DNA of 64,000 bases from Littorina saxatilis. Lineage: Eukaryota > Mollusca > Gastropoda > Littorinimorpha > Littorinidae. Under the pieces are notes generated by a model. That model was not told the DNA's origin, did no database searches, and saw only the letters and a list, made by a program, of their open reading frames with translations. The translations under genes and the position numbers were made by a program. The stretch spans positions 61,184,176 through 61,248,175 of the forward strand of contig NC_090246.1 in assembly GCF_037325665.1 (NCBI RefSeq), read 5' to 3'. This document shows positions 12,301 through 25,300 of the stretch, piece by piece. The stretch's first letter is position 1. Every line of letters starts with the position of its first letter.

Positions 12301-13173
12301 CTGCTGAGTCACTTCGACGGTGTTCAGTAGTGGGTCTGTCCCGAGCTAACGGATGCAGCCCACTACCTACTATGCCCCCTACTAACGACATTGACTTTTT
12401 AAGTCGCGGAGCCAGACTGAGTGAGCGTCCCCTCCAGAGAGCAGACCGCCACCACGTCCCTCCGTCGACCCCCTAGAACGTCACACGTTGAAGACTGACA
12501 GCAGAACTACTCTTCAGGGAAGGACCGAACAGGAACACTGAGACCAAGATCTCCATGAGAGCTCCGGGCATGAAGGGCCACAAGAGCAAGAACAATTTAT
12601 ATTTTGGATGATTAATGAGATGAGGATGATTATAATGATGATGCTTTGGATTTCCAATTTGGTTTTTGAGACTACGTGACAGGGCAGCACTCTACGCTTA
12701 CTGTCATAATATATCCTGGCATCAACCAGGCCCGAGAACTGCCGCACCTGCGGTGTTGGTCAGGTATACAGAACCTGAGCACCCTCAAAGTCGCATTCGT
12801 TAAGTGAATGACACTCGGCTGTGTGATCCCAGCCTTCCCATAGGAACCATAGCACTTCCACTCTGGGTAGGAGCCGACCGTTGCCCGAAAAACCCACATG
12901 ACCCTGATGGGATTTGAACCCACGACCTCCCGGCCCGCAGCCCGATGCGCTAACCACTGCGCTACGGGGGCCGGTATTTGGAGGTCTTAAAAGGGGGGTT
13001 CAACCGTATTCTGACCACCCAAAATTCTGTCAAGTGACCTACCTGTCTTGTAAGTTCATACTGCAGACGTTCCAGCTGAGAGAGTCGACCTGGAACATCA
13101 CGCTCCAGTGACTCGGCAGGCTCATAAGACTGGAACTGTTTGGGGGCGCTCATAGCCCTGCTAGGATTCACAC
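9343..13173 (-). CDS. CCDC57: CCDC57 coding exons 18-21 (C-terminal tail)
   Basis: Exon 18 13173-13043, exon 19 11395-11305, exon 20 10726-10538, exon 21 9569-9343, stop TGA at 9345-9343. They encode residues 818-1029. Exon 18 keeps a last coil (GRLSQLERLQYELTRQ). Exon 19 continues with ELQYAQRFAPPPNRDG. Exons 20-21 are low in predicted coil, Ser/Thr-rich, then strongly basic, ending KAAPKPRIRNYNLRDSSDFR, a plausible microtubule- or nucleic-acid-contacting tail (inference). The exon 20 acceptor is a tandem GGCAGCAG, and either AG keeps frame, adding or dropping one alanine. The tail is less conserved than the rod. Confidence 0.86.
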
Positions 13174-16100
13174 CTGAATACCAAAGTATCAGGTAAACGT
13201 ATGTCAGTACTAATTTGTCTGACTGACAAAAGGACTCCGTAAGTATACACTCTAAATCAAGGGTTACACTTTTGAACACCCTTTCTGTAACCAGTTTTGA
13301 ACACTGTGTGATACATTATATATTTTTACTAGCAAACGTAGCACACATTGTAAACACTATAGAGTGTTTGCCATGTAAAACTGGTTACAGAAAGGGAGTT
13401 CAAAAGTGGAACAATTCAGTTTCGAGTGTAAGGGCAAAGTTTCCAGAATGTAACAAAAATGTTCCTGTACCGAAAATGTTCATGAGCACATACCCTACAA
13501 CAAATCCTTTTGTGGAAAAAAAATAGATGGACCAGAAGGGGAAATAATCACGTCACGAAAAAAACAATGATGGGCAACACATCAGCCTTGATTCTGCCCT
13601 TTCGCAAGTAAGTATTTCTTTCTTCAACCAGTTTTCTTTGTCATGACTTAACCAGGTCTTGCCAATGTCTAATACATCAAACCTTCCTGTCCTGGGTAAA
13701 GTTCCTCTGCAGTTTATGTAAAGATTGTGCAAAGGATACGAAGTACTGCGGAAAGGGCAACATGAACAATATCAACAATCGCATCATGTGAAAACAGACT
13801 TCCTTCATCCAAAATGAAGTTCACTCAAAGGACCGATATGTCAAAGAAGCATATCGACTTCCTCATGGAATTTTGGCGTAAATCACTTTAGACAGCTTTT
13901 CAGCGGAAGGCCAAAACTGATTATTTTTTTATTATGAAATAGTGTTTATATTTGTACCTGGAATGGATAGAAAGATAAAAGAATGTTAAACCATGCAGTG
14001 TCCATCGTATTTTAGATAATATTCCTCATGGAGAATGATTCATTTAGTCTACTCTGAAGCACAAAAACATCAAAATCGCCAAGAATGCAGTTACGCCAAA
14101 ATTCCAGGACGACGACGATATGTTGGAATTTCAAACAGAATGAGGCAGAGCGATGTTAAGATATCAAATAACCAAAGGGAAGTAATCGCTCTTAATGCAT
14201 ACGACATGTGTAATAGAGTAAGCGAGAGTTGTACGGAACCTTTTCTCCTGGCACCTGAGAGAATAACAAGCATTGAAATGAACAAGCGACTTTCATCCTC
14301 AAAAAAGGATGATCACCGCAAGCTCATATGCTCATCATTCTCTAAGGCACTCCAACTAACACCTACGTACACAGTAGTTGGAGTGCCTTAGAGAATGATG
14401 AGCATAATGAGCTTGCGGTGATCATCCTTTTTTGAGGATGAAAGTCGCTTGTTAATTTCAATGCTTGTTATTCTCTCAGGTGCCAGGAGAAAAGGTTCCG
14501 TATGACGATATGTTGGTTAAACTTTCTTACAACAGCCCACCTGCAAGTTTCAGCTCTGCCCTCAGCTTGTTACTGAGCTCTAGCAGCTGTTGCTTCTCCC
14601 TCACTAGCTGAGTGATGAGTTGGGCTGCTTGGCGAAGTTTGGCTTTATGCTCTGAGGGCGAGTCTGAAGAAGTTCCTGCTGCCTCGTGGGGTTCGAACCC
14701 TGCAGAGGCTGCCCGTTGTCTTGAGCTCTTCAGCTCTTCCTGCAGCTGCTGTATCACCAGTTCCTGATTGTTCACAGAAACATTGTAAGTACTTTGAAGA
14801 AATCTTCATGCACTATAGCACCTTTTTAGAATAATCATAATGTAAGATTCACAAGGAATTCTGCAATAAAAAGCAGCTGTAACATAAGGGGGAACCATTG
14901 TATCGTAGATGCAAGGAGTGTATGGATGTATGATTGTTTCCATACCAGGAAAAATACCAATGGCTTTTATGCTATATGGCGGATTAAATTCTTGTTCTTG
15001 TTCTTATGAGAGAAAAAAAATCTTTGAAAGATCTCATTCCCATAATTATTCTCGGTCAAGCTTGACATTTTTAGAATTTATTAATTTTCATGTCATTTAA
15101 TATAACTGAAAACTTAACACCTGTTGTCCTCTCTCCCCATCTGTAACAGGTATTTATTAGCATTTACTAAGCAACTCACCTGAGCCCCAAAGTTAACAGC
15201 AGGGTGCCTCTCTGCTAAGTCAAGTTTTACGCTGGAGATCTGAAAATGAAAACAGAGAGGTAAAAAGTTATTATATTCTTTCACCATTGTGCAATACCTT
15301 TACATCACAATAGGTCATCTAAGAATCATGCAACAATTTAACACCAAGTAACAGGCAAAAGTCCCCCCTCCCTCACATTAAATTGAAAAAGCATGCGCAG
15401 TACTCCCATTAAAACTGGGAACAATTTGAGAAAGTCAGGTGTCGAACAGCAGGAGTCTGAAAATTTAATTAACTTAAAAACAATGAATAGAAAATCTGAG
15501 AAAGCAAAGTTTGAAATTCAGGAAAGTCTTTAAATCAGGTTTCTTTCCAAAAGAGAAATTGACTGTGTACATGTTAAGGGACCAGAGTATGTACTTAAAG
15601 TACCTGGTTTCTGAGTGCAGTCAGTTCAGCATTGTTCTCCACACTGGCTTGGTGGAACATGTCCGCCTCTCGCTGGGCTTCTGACAGCTGTCCCTCCAGC
15701 AAAGTGATGCGCTGCCGCTGTGCTGCAGTCTCTGCTGCGTGCCGTCGCTGCTGCGCACCATTCTCGTAGCGTAGCTGTTCCAGCGTCACTTGCAGCTCAC
15801 GTGGCTGCAATTCAGAAGAAAATGGGATGATGCAAAATTATTCTTGTGGAGATATTTGTAGGAGGTCAGAAGTAAGAAAAAAAATTCTCGCTACCAGCTA
15901 GTGTGTTGGCTGGTAGAAATGTAAGAGGCAGAGGGGGCATGTATAGCACAATATATGCCTTCATTTCTTTGTGGTATGTCAAAAAAATTCCAAAAAATGA
16001 CAAATTTAAAAGCTACATTTATCCTGTCTCACTTCAGAACTAATAGCCTGTAATGTTCTCATATTATGCTGAGCGTCCCCGAAAGCAGCGTGTGGCTGCT

Positions 16101-19100
16101 TAACGGTCATACACGTAAAAACCCACTCATGCAAAAAACACAAGTGTATGAGGGAGTTTCAGCCCATGAATGCAGAACAAGAAGAAGAAGAATATTATGC
16201 TGAGAAAATATGCAACAAAAGCATTTAGGCACAGAGAATTACATTGCAAATCTTCTGCAACAAGAGGCCAATTTTCTCACCTCTTTTCTAGCCTCCTCCA
16301 GTTCCTCCTCCAAGTGCTGAATTCGAACCTGCTGCTTCTTGACCACAGCTGCCAGCTCCACTTTCTCTCCTCTCAGCACACCTGAGGCAACGTACAGACA
16401 TCAGTTACACATTTAGCTGTCACGTTCGTCTTTAAACAAACAGTGGTGTGCCATAATTTCTTTCAGTGGCTGAAAACTTTCTGACTTTGAGAGTTTAGCG
16501 CTTTTCATCATGTTTTTTTCTCATTTTTTCAAAGTACCCGTCATCATTAATCACCTTTGCCTCATTCCTCACTTCTTCAATCAATAAAACAATTAATCGC
16601 TCAATCAATCCACCAACCAATCCTCCAATCAATCAGATTTTTTTTTAAACAAAGCAGCAGCTTTTGAAGGATTCTTCCAAACCATTAACTACTTACCTAG
16701 CATATCATTCAGAGACTTGATGTGATTTCTGATGTTGGAGTCCTTGACCTCAGACAAGATGGGTTCACTGTCAGGAGGAGGCTGTACTGCTAGGCGACCA
16801 AACCTCTCTGCCGTGGCAACCTTCTCTGCAAGGTCGCGCTTCTCATGTTTCAGCTTCTTCAGCTCTTTTTCCAGTGTAGTCACATACTCTGAGAGGGGTC
16901 AGAAATGACATTGTTAAGCATCAGTCACACTTTCTGCTATGGTGTAAAAAAGAGAAGAAAAAAAGGGAAACGTTGCTGCAGTAACAAAAATTTGTCAGTA
17001 CATGAATGGAGAACTGGAATCCATCAAAAGAACTACGACAGATGAAACATATCATGAACTCCAGAGCCTCTTAGTTAGAGACTATAGCCCCCTTGTCCCT
17101 TCCCAGTCTTTGCTCACTCATACTGAGTGATGTAAACTTAACTGATCAGGCATGGGAATTAAAAATTGTAAAAAAGGCTGAACATTTGTAAGTAATAACA
17201 AAGTCGACGGTGCGAAGCACCTAGCCTTACTAGGGGGGTCCGGGGGCATGCCCCCACGGAATTTTGTTCTCTCCAAAAAAACCAAATGGTGCAATTTGGT
17301 GTCATCTTAGCTCCAAGTTTGCCATTTAATTCAGTTTTTAGAACCATTTTTGCCTCCCCCATTTTTTTTTCGGCGGAAACTTCTGCTTTTTCGGCGGAAC
17401 AAAAAACCAATTCGGCGGAAATTTGCCTTTCGGCGGACAATTCCCATGCCTGCTGATGCACACACAATTTGGAGAATTCATAATAAAACATGCTATCAAA
17501 CTCATGACAGTTTTGATTCTCTTCTTCTTTACTGGAATCCCTTCCATCCAACATACCCACACCCAATACGTCAAGACAACACCCCCCCACCCACCCCAAT
17601 CCCCTGTTTGTTTGTTTTTTAAATGAGGAAAAAAAAGAAGGATAAAACACACACACAAAAAGACAACATATGCAACACAGGCATGTAACTGAATTTCCCA
17701 GCGTCAAACATTACCATTATCCTGGTGAGTGTCGATGGCGACAGCAGTGGGCACAGTGTGTCCCATGGACTCCATCATCTGTTTCATTGAGGCCAGCGCC
17801 GCCCTTAGGCTCTGGTTCTGGTCCCTCAGGTTCTCCGCCTCTTGTTCATTGTGCTTGTCAATCTGCAGCTGAAACAAAGTCAAAGAGGAGGAATTACCAC
17901 AGAAAAAAAAAACTAAAAAAATAATGAACAGGTGCGTATTTTGTAGTTATTCTTTCTGTTCTGTCGTCTGTCTTCTTTTTTTCTTCTGATATTTGTGCCT
18001 GAGAGAGACCCCAGTGGTCGAAACGTCGTACTTTGTTATTCGTAATCATCTTCGTTAAACACATAAGTACAGTATTTTTGGTCTTTTTACTTCTTTAACA
18101 GTTGCGTGTTAAAGAGTTTCTCATTACACACACTTCGGTAGGATTATGTGTGCTCAAGAACTTGCATGTAGACTGGTAACAGAAATATTTGCTGGTTATA
18201 TAAGGAATGACTGAGATAGGCCATGCCAGGCCACTTTGTCCTCCGAAACCTCCTTAAATGTCGGGAGCAGCTAGCATGCAATATGTGAAAAACACATGCT
18301 AAAAAAAAGCTTTGGGCAACCTTATACATTATGAACACACACCCTTACTCACCTTGAAGTTTTTGTCAAGGGGTATGTCATGCTTCTTCAGGGTGGCCAG
18401 GGCTATGTCTCTATCACGGCTCACTGCACGCAGCATCATTTTGCTGTGTTCCAGTTCACGACTCTTCTCCTTACATTCGGCCAGAGCCTGAGAGCAGATA
18501 ACGTGTATGGATTTAACATCACACGGTTGGGCAGTACACCTGAACTCGCATCATGAATAACTACAGATCAAGCAGCAAAGAATAGAGAAAGACAGTCACA
18601 GAGCCTTAAAACTAACACGTCATCAAAAACACTCAAGGCATACAACATGCACTGGTTTAAAAATCCACTCATCAGGGCTCTGAATAAAAAAAAGGTGACC
18701 CCCCCGCCAGAATCCTCTGTATTCTAACCTCATCCCTGGACTGCGTGAGAGAGATAATGAGGTCCTCTGACTTGTTGTACTGCCGCCTCTCTAACTCCTC
18801 ACAGCGTCGCTGCCAGTCAAGCTCTGCCTGTGTCTTGGATTGATCTAGAGACTTCTCCCGTTCTGTTGCCTGAAGCAGCTCTTTCTTGTACCTATTTCAA
18901 CAGTGCAGTAATTAACACACACATATTAAATAATCCAGCAGTGATATTATAACATGACTATTACATGCACTCCACACAGCAAATGCTAATTTGAGAGTGT
19001 GAATAATGAAAAAATATAAAAAGTCATGATAAAATAACACAAACATTTTAAAACTTCATAAAATGATGACACAGGGGGCAGAACCCAGCTTCACACATTC

Positions 19101-19190
19101 CAAAGAACACCAAAATGTTGAGATTTTATTTGAAAAACCCCTGTACAGTTGATCAAAATCAGGGCACAAGTAAAGTATGTCTCTCTTACT

Positions 19191-19252
<62 letters not shown>

Positions 19253-19299
19253 ATACGTGTGTTTGTGTGTGTGTGTGTGTACGTACGTGTGTTTGTGTT

Positions 19300-19359
<60 letters not shown>

Positions 19360-22300
19360 TGTGTGAGAGAGAGAGAGAAAGCACACAGATGGTTGCGTGC
19401 ATGCATGCTCGTGTGTGTACATAATTATGTGCTCATAGCAAGCAACAAAGGCTTTGTTTGTGAATTAATGTCTCCCAGTGCCACTTCTCCTGCATCTTTG
19501 CTTAGGACACCCACACGGGGAAAAAGATACAAAATTGCAAACACACCTGTCCAAGTCATCCTTTCGCTGAGCTAAGTCGGACTTGAGTCGACTGATCTCT
19601 TCATGGGCAGCCTGCAGCTCCACATCTCGAGAGACGGTATCTCGGGACATGTCTTTCAGGTTGCTGTCCCAGCGACTCTGCAGCTGCTGGAGTTCCTCCC
19701 GAAGTCTGTGCAAAAGACCGTGGGAGGGGGTGAATGTTCAACACTTTGACATGAATAACAACAATGATGAATGAAACATAACAAACTCCAGAGTGGGTTG
19801 GTCAATAGGGATGGGGGGGGGGGGGGGGATGAATGGGTAAGAGGAAGGTAAGGAGGAGGAGGTGTGAACAGAGGAGGTGGGTCATAAGGCGAGGATGTTG
19901 ATGATTCTTGTGAATTAAGAAAATACTTTGTCCATCAACTGATATTTTAATACTGTACGCACCCTTACCCCTAATCTATATCCCACCTCACACAAAAGTC
20001 TTCTAATCCACATCAAACTATGCTACAAACTTAGAAGCACAGTGCCTGAACCAGCAATTTAAAACAATGCAGGATGTACTAGAAGACAATTTTCTTGAAC
20101 AGTATCACAGCTGTTGATGACAAAAAAGTTGAAACATTAAAAAACAGCACATAAGCCTAAATAACAACAATCTTACCTTTCCACAGTCACCTCATGGTCT
20201 TTCTTCAGGTCACTGTTGGTCCACTGCAGCTGGCGTATCTGAATCTGAGCGTCTTCCAGCTGAGACTGCAGCTGCTGCCGCTCCTGTACCAGCGCCTCCT
20301 CTTTCTCACTGCACGACGCTTTCACACGTTGTGCGCTGGCCTCGTGCTCTCTCATGCTTCTGTCCAATTCTGCATATCTGAGATGGAGTACAGTGGAACC
20401 TCCCTTTAAAGACTCCAAGACTGATGTCGTCTCAAATTTTAAGATCTCATTTTTTTCCAATTTTGTTTAGGTCTTCCACTGAAGTCAATTGTAAGTTTCC
20501 CTCCGTAACAAAAACCTAGTTGACTGAAATTTGCACTGAATAAAGACTAAGTACTTTTATCTGCTGCAATCTACTTGCATTTAAGTTTGGGAGAAGGAGA
20601 TGAACAAACAAACCAAAGAGCAAACAAAACACACCAAACAAATCAGAACTAAAGGAATGTCTAAAGGAGAGTGTGCAAATATCTTGTAACAGTATCAGGG
20701 AAATATGTCAGTATCAAACTGTTCTGGCACTACTCATCTCCGTAAATTGTCTCAGAGGAAAAACCTTGGTAAGGTAGCCCTAGTAGAATCAAAAGTTTTT
20801 AGAGAACAAAGTAGGAACTCAGTGCTAACGTTTGAATCACTTCTGTCCCAGCGAGAAATATACTTACTTCCTCTGAAAATCTTCCTGTAGGAGTGCGGTA
20901 GCTTTCTCCTGGTGTCTTAGTTTTTCTGAAAGTTCTTTAATTCTGTAAAATGAATGAATTGATAATGAGTACATTTTAACATGTCATTTTGTTGTAATAA
21001 TGACATATCTGATACGGAAAACAAAAGGAAAGCAGGACTTTGAAGCCTGATAAAATGTACATGCTAAATACACTTCAGACACATGGACATTCTTCCACAC
21101 CTTTACCTACAAACAAGTAGCAAAGAACTTTCTGCTGTTCAGCCAGACTCAGAACAAAAATGTCATTTATATTACTTGCTACGATAAAGACTTTGAGAGA
21201 TACATGTACAAATGTACATTTGTATTTCTTCTATGAAAATATGAGAAAAACATATCTTCTCTTGTACTAAACAATAACAATTTGAATGCAAAATGCAAAC
21301 TTCTGAGCATTTTCAGAAACTTGACCTTGCATCCTTCATGGCAGTGACATCAGCGACCTGCCACTGGGCCTGTTTCAACTGTTTCTCCAGCTCGCGCTGA
21401 CCATGAAACGCCTCCTCTGCCTGCTCGCTCTGTTTCTTCTCCTCCCCTCGCACCAACGCCAGCTCCTTGCTTAGAAGCTGAGCCTGTAGGATCAGAAATT
21501 TCATGTAGACTACAGTTGACTATAGACTGCACACGAAAGAAAATGATGTAATATCAATCGTAAATACGCTGTACATCACGTGCCGTGATTCTTAACTTAT
21601 CCTTACGAAAATTTGATAAAGAACTCACCTAAACTAGTTGCTGTTGTGTTTTATTTTTGTTTTATAGAATACAGTTTTAGAATTAATGCTACCTCCTGTA
21701 TCTCCTAGCCTGTCACTGTCAGAGAGCCGGTCTAAAATAGTAAATCTCACATCAAGCACTACACAGATCCTGTATCAGTTTTCTGCAGGTCTATGCAAAC
21801 ACAAAAGCTGGATAATCCTTATTTTCAACACTGTCTGCTGGATTCCCATATAATTTTACAGACGATACAGGTGCAGAAAAAATCTGCAGTTCACTCAGCT
21901 CGGCATTTTGTATATTCAGCTGAGCCTTTACATCTGCAACGATTGTAACACTAACAGTACATGTACTACTACTATGTCATTCAAAGCACAAACTAAGTTT
22001 ACAGTTGGTACAGGTGCAGAAAAAGTCAAGTAGCAGGTCATGTGAAGGACCCAAGGCGCAACAGTTAAAGTTCTTCACTATAGTGAACCCCCCTCCCACC
22101 CCCTTTCAAGACGGCAAACATCTGAGAAAATCAGGTCCTAAAACTAATATGAGGGAGAATGTCTTAAAATGAATCTAGAGGCTTTGAACTGAAAAATCTC
22201 AGACAGTATCTAGGGTCTTAAAAGGGTGGAGTCTTCAATCCGAGGGTCTAAAAAGGGACGTTCCATGGCAATAAATTCAGGATAACTCAAAAGAGAAACT

Positions 22301-25300
22301 CTCATGGTACAGTCCAACCTGTCTATACCGACATTCCAAAGGACCGACCAAATGTTGATGCTGCAGACAAGTGGTCACTATAGAAAGGTCGGCTGGTCGT
22401 TGTGGGCAGGTGTTTGTTATCTAGAGGTGGTCGCCAGGGCAGGTTCGACGGTAACAGAGGCTTCAAACTTACCTTCAAGTCATACTCCAACACCTTCGCG
22501 TTCATTTCATCCACCTGTGCCCTGAACTCATGTTCCCTTTTTTTCATTGCATCCTCAAATTCTGTCAGAACAAAGAAAGAGAAATTAGGGACAGTACCAA
22601 TGCAGAAATAAAAATGTAAACCCACAACAACTTGTTCTTAAATAGAGTCAAAACTGAATTTCTTTGGACACAAGTTCGCAATTACATGAACTGTGCTTTC
22701 ATTGTCGCAAACACCTGTCATAAAGTTAGTACTGTGCAGCAGCATGCCAAAATCTTTGAGCTAAAAAGTTGCTTTCTGATTTTCTCCATTTGTCCCCCTT
22801 ATAAAGCCTGCGTTTTGATTTTAACAGTTGAAATTATGGTATAACTAGCATTATTGTAATGAAAAATATGCAACAAGTAAAGATTAGCAAAGAAAGTGAG
22901 AAAGGCAAATAGAGAGACAAAATAAAAAAACAAGAAAATGTTTTTTCTTTTTTTGTTACATTTAGTCAAGTTTTGACTAAATGTTTTAACATAGAGGGGG
23001 AATCGAGACGAGGGTCGTGGTGTATGTGTGTGTGTGTGTGTGTGTCTGTGTGTCTGTCTGTCTGTGCGTGTGTGTGTGTAGAGCGATTCAGAGGAAACTA
23101 CTGGACCGATCTTTATGAAATATTACAAGAGAGTTCCTGGGTATGATATTCCCAGACGTTTTTTTCATTTTTTGGATAAAGGTCTTTGATGACGTCGTCA
23201 TATCCGGCTTTTTGTAAAAGTTGAGGCGGCACTGTCACACCCTCATTTTTCAATCAAATTGATTGAAATTTTGGCAAAGCAATCTTCGACGGAGGCCGGA
23301 CTTTGGTATTGCATTTCAGCTTGGAGGCTTAAAAATTAATTAATGGCTTTGGTCATTAAAAATCTGAAAATTGTAATTAAAATAATTTTTTTATAAAACG
23401 ATCCAGTTCATCTTATTTTTCATCATTTTCTGATTCCAAAAACATATAAATATGTTACATTCGGATTAAAAACAAGCTCTGAAAATTAAAAATATAAAAA
23501 TTATGATTAAAATAAAATTTCCGAAATCGATCTAAAAATAATTACAACTTATTCCTTGTCGGTTCCTGATTCCAAAAACATATAGATATGATATGTTTGG
23601 ATTAAAAACACGCTCAGAAAGTTAAAACGAAGAGAGGTGCAGTAAAGCGTGCTATGCACCACAGCGCAACCACTACTGCGCTAAAACAGGCTCGTCGATT
23701 TCACTGCGTTTTGCACGAGCGGCGGACTACGGTCATTGTGAACAAATGCAGTGCGTTCAGTTTCATTCTGTGAGTTCCACAGCTTGACTAAATGTAGTAA
23801 TTTCGCCTTATGCGACTTGTTTCTTTTAATCTGAATTTTGAAACGTTAGCAGTTGGATTAAATAACAAGTCGCGTAAGGCGAAAATACAACATTTAATCA
23901 AGTAGCTGTCGAACTCACAGAATGAAACTGAACGCAATGCAACGCAGCAAGACCGTATATACTCGTAGCATCGTCAGTCCACCGCTCATGGCAAAGGCAG
24001 TGACATTGACAAGAAGAGCGGGGTAGTAGTTGCGCTGAGAAGGATAGCACGCTTTTCTGTACCTCTCTTCGTTTAAACTTTCTGAGCGTGTTTTCAATCC
24101 AAACATATCATATCTATATGTTTTTGGAATCAGGAACCGACAAGGAATAAGATGAAAGTGTTTTTAAATTGATTTTGAAAATTTAATTTTGATCATAATT
24201 TTTATATTTTTAATTTTCAGAGCTTGTTTTTAATCCAAATATAACATATTTATATGTTTTTGGAATCAGAAAATGATGGAGAATAAGATGAACGTAAATT
24301 TGGATCGTTTTATAAAAAAATTTTTTTTTTACAAGTTTCAGATTTTTAATGACCAAAGTCATTAATTAATTTTTAAGCCACCAAGCTGAAATGCAATACC
24401 GAAGTCCGGGCTTCGTCGGAGAATACTTGACCAAAATGTCTACCAATTTGGTTGAAAAATGAGAGCGTGACAGTGCCGCCTCAACTTTCACGAAAAGCCG
24501 GATATGACGTCATCAAAGACATTTATCAAAAAAATGAAAAAAATGTCTGAGGATATCATACCCAGGAACTCTCATGTCAAATTTCATAAAGATCGGTCCA
24601 GTAGTTTAGTCTGAATCGCTCTACACACACACACAGACAGACAGACATACACCACGACCCTCGTCTCGATTCCCCCCTCAATGTTAAAACATTTAGTCAA
24701 AACTTGACTAAATGTAAAAAGACAGAAAAAGAGAAACAACAGACAGACTATTGCAGACTCACCCATTGAGAGTTCCTGCCGCTGCTTTTCCAGCTCTGCC
24801 TGAAGTTCTGTCAGCTGTCGCTGTAGGGTACGGCGCAGGGAATCAAACTCATTTCTCTCCTGCTGCAGCTCTCCATTCTTAGCGCTGAAAAATATCAAAA
24901 CCATGCGCACTGTAACATTCAGCAATACAACTTATCTTTCATCCAGTAGCCAGCAGAAATCCAAACAAAACTCTGATGAGCAGAAATCCAAACACAAACC
25001 GACTGCCAACGTTCCAAAATTAAGAATTAAAAGACAAGAAAGGTAGGTTGTTGGAACGTTAAATTGTTGACAAAACAAAATTATACTTTCACAGATATTT
25101 CGACCGAGCGGTCTTTTAAGTGCACAGAAAAACCATTGCCTCGCATGTGCAAGCGGCTGAACATTTTGTCTGATAAATTTTTCTGTATATAGAGAATACT
25201 ACATGGCTTGCTGTGTCGTACCAGATTTACACGAGTTGTTTTTTTAAATATTGAACTGCGAGCGAAAGCGAGCTGTTCACTATGTGAAAAAGCAACGAGT

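Noticed and set aside
14035-14391. 118-codon open frame on the plus strand
   Set aside because: It covers one arm of the long hairpin in CCDC57 intron 17 and shows no protein similarity.
17159-17707. 182-codon open frame on the minus strand
   Set aside because: It overlaps the CAGGCATGGG MITE and T-rich intron of CCDC57; the ttcggcgga repeats explain the reading frame.
19149-19575. Cys/Val-rich open frames
   Set aside because: Translations of the (GT)n microsatellite in CCDC57 intron 9.
24974-24992. Hammerhead ribozyme core (ctgatgagcagaaatcc)
   Set aside because: The conserved words ctgatga and gaaa are present, but only 3 nt lie between them, too short for stem II.
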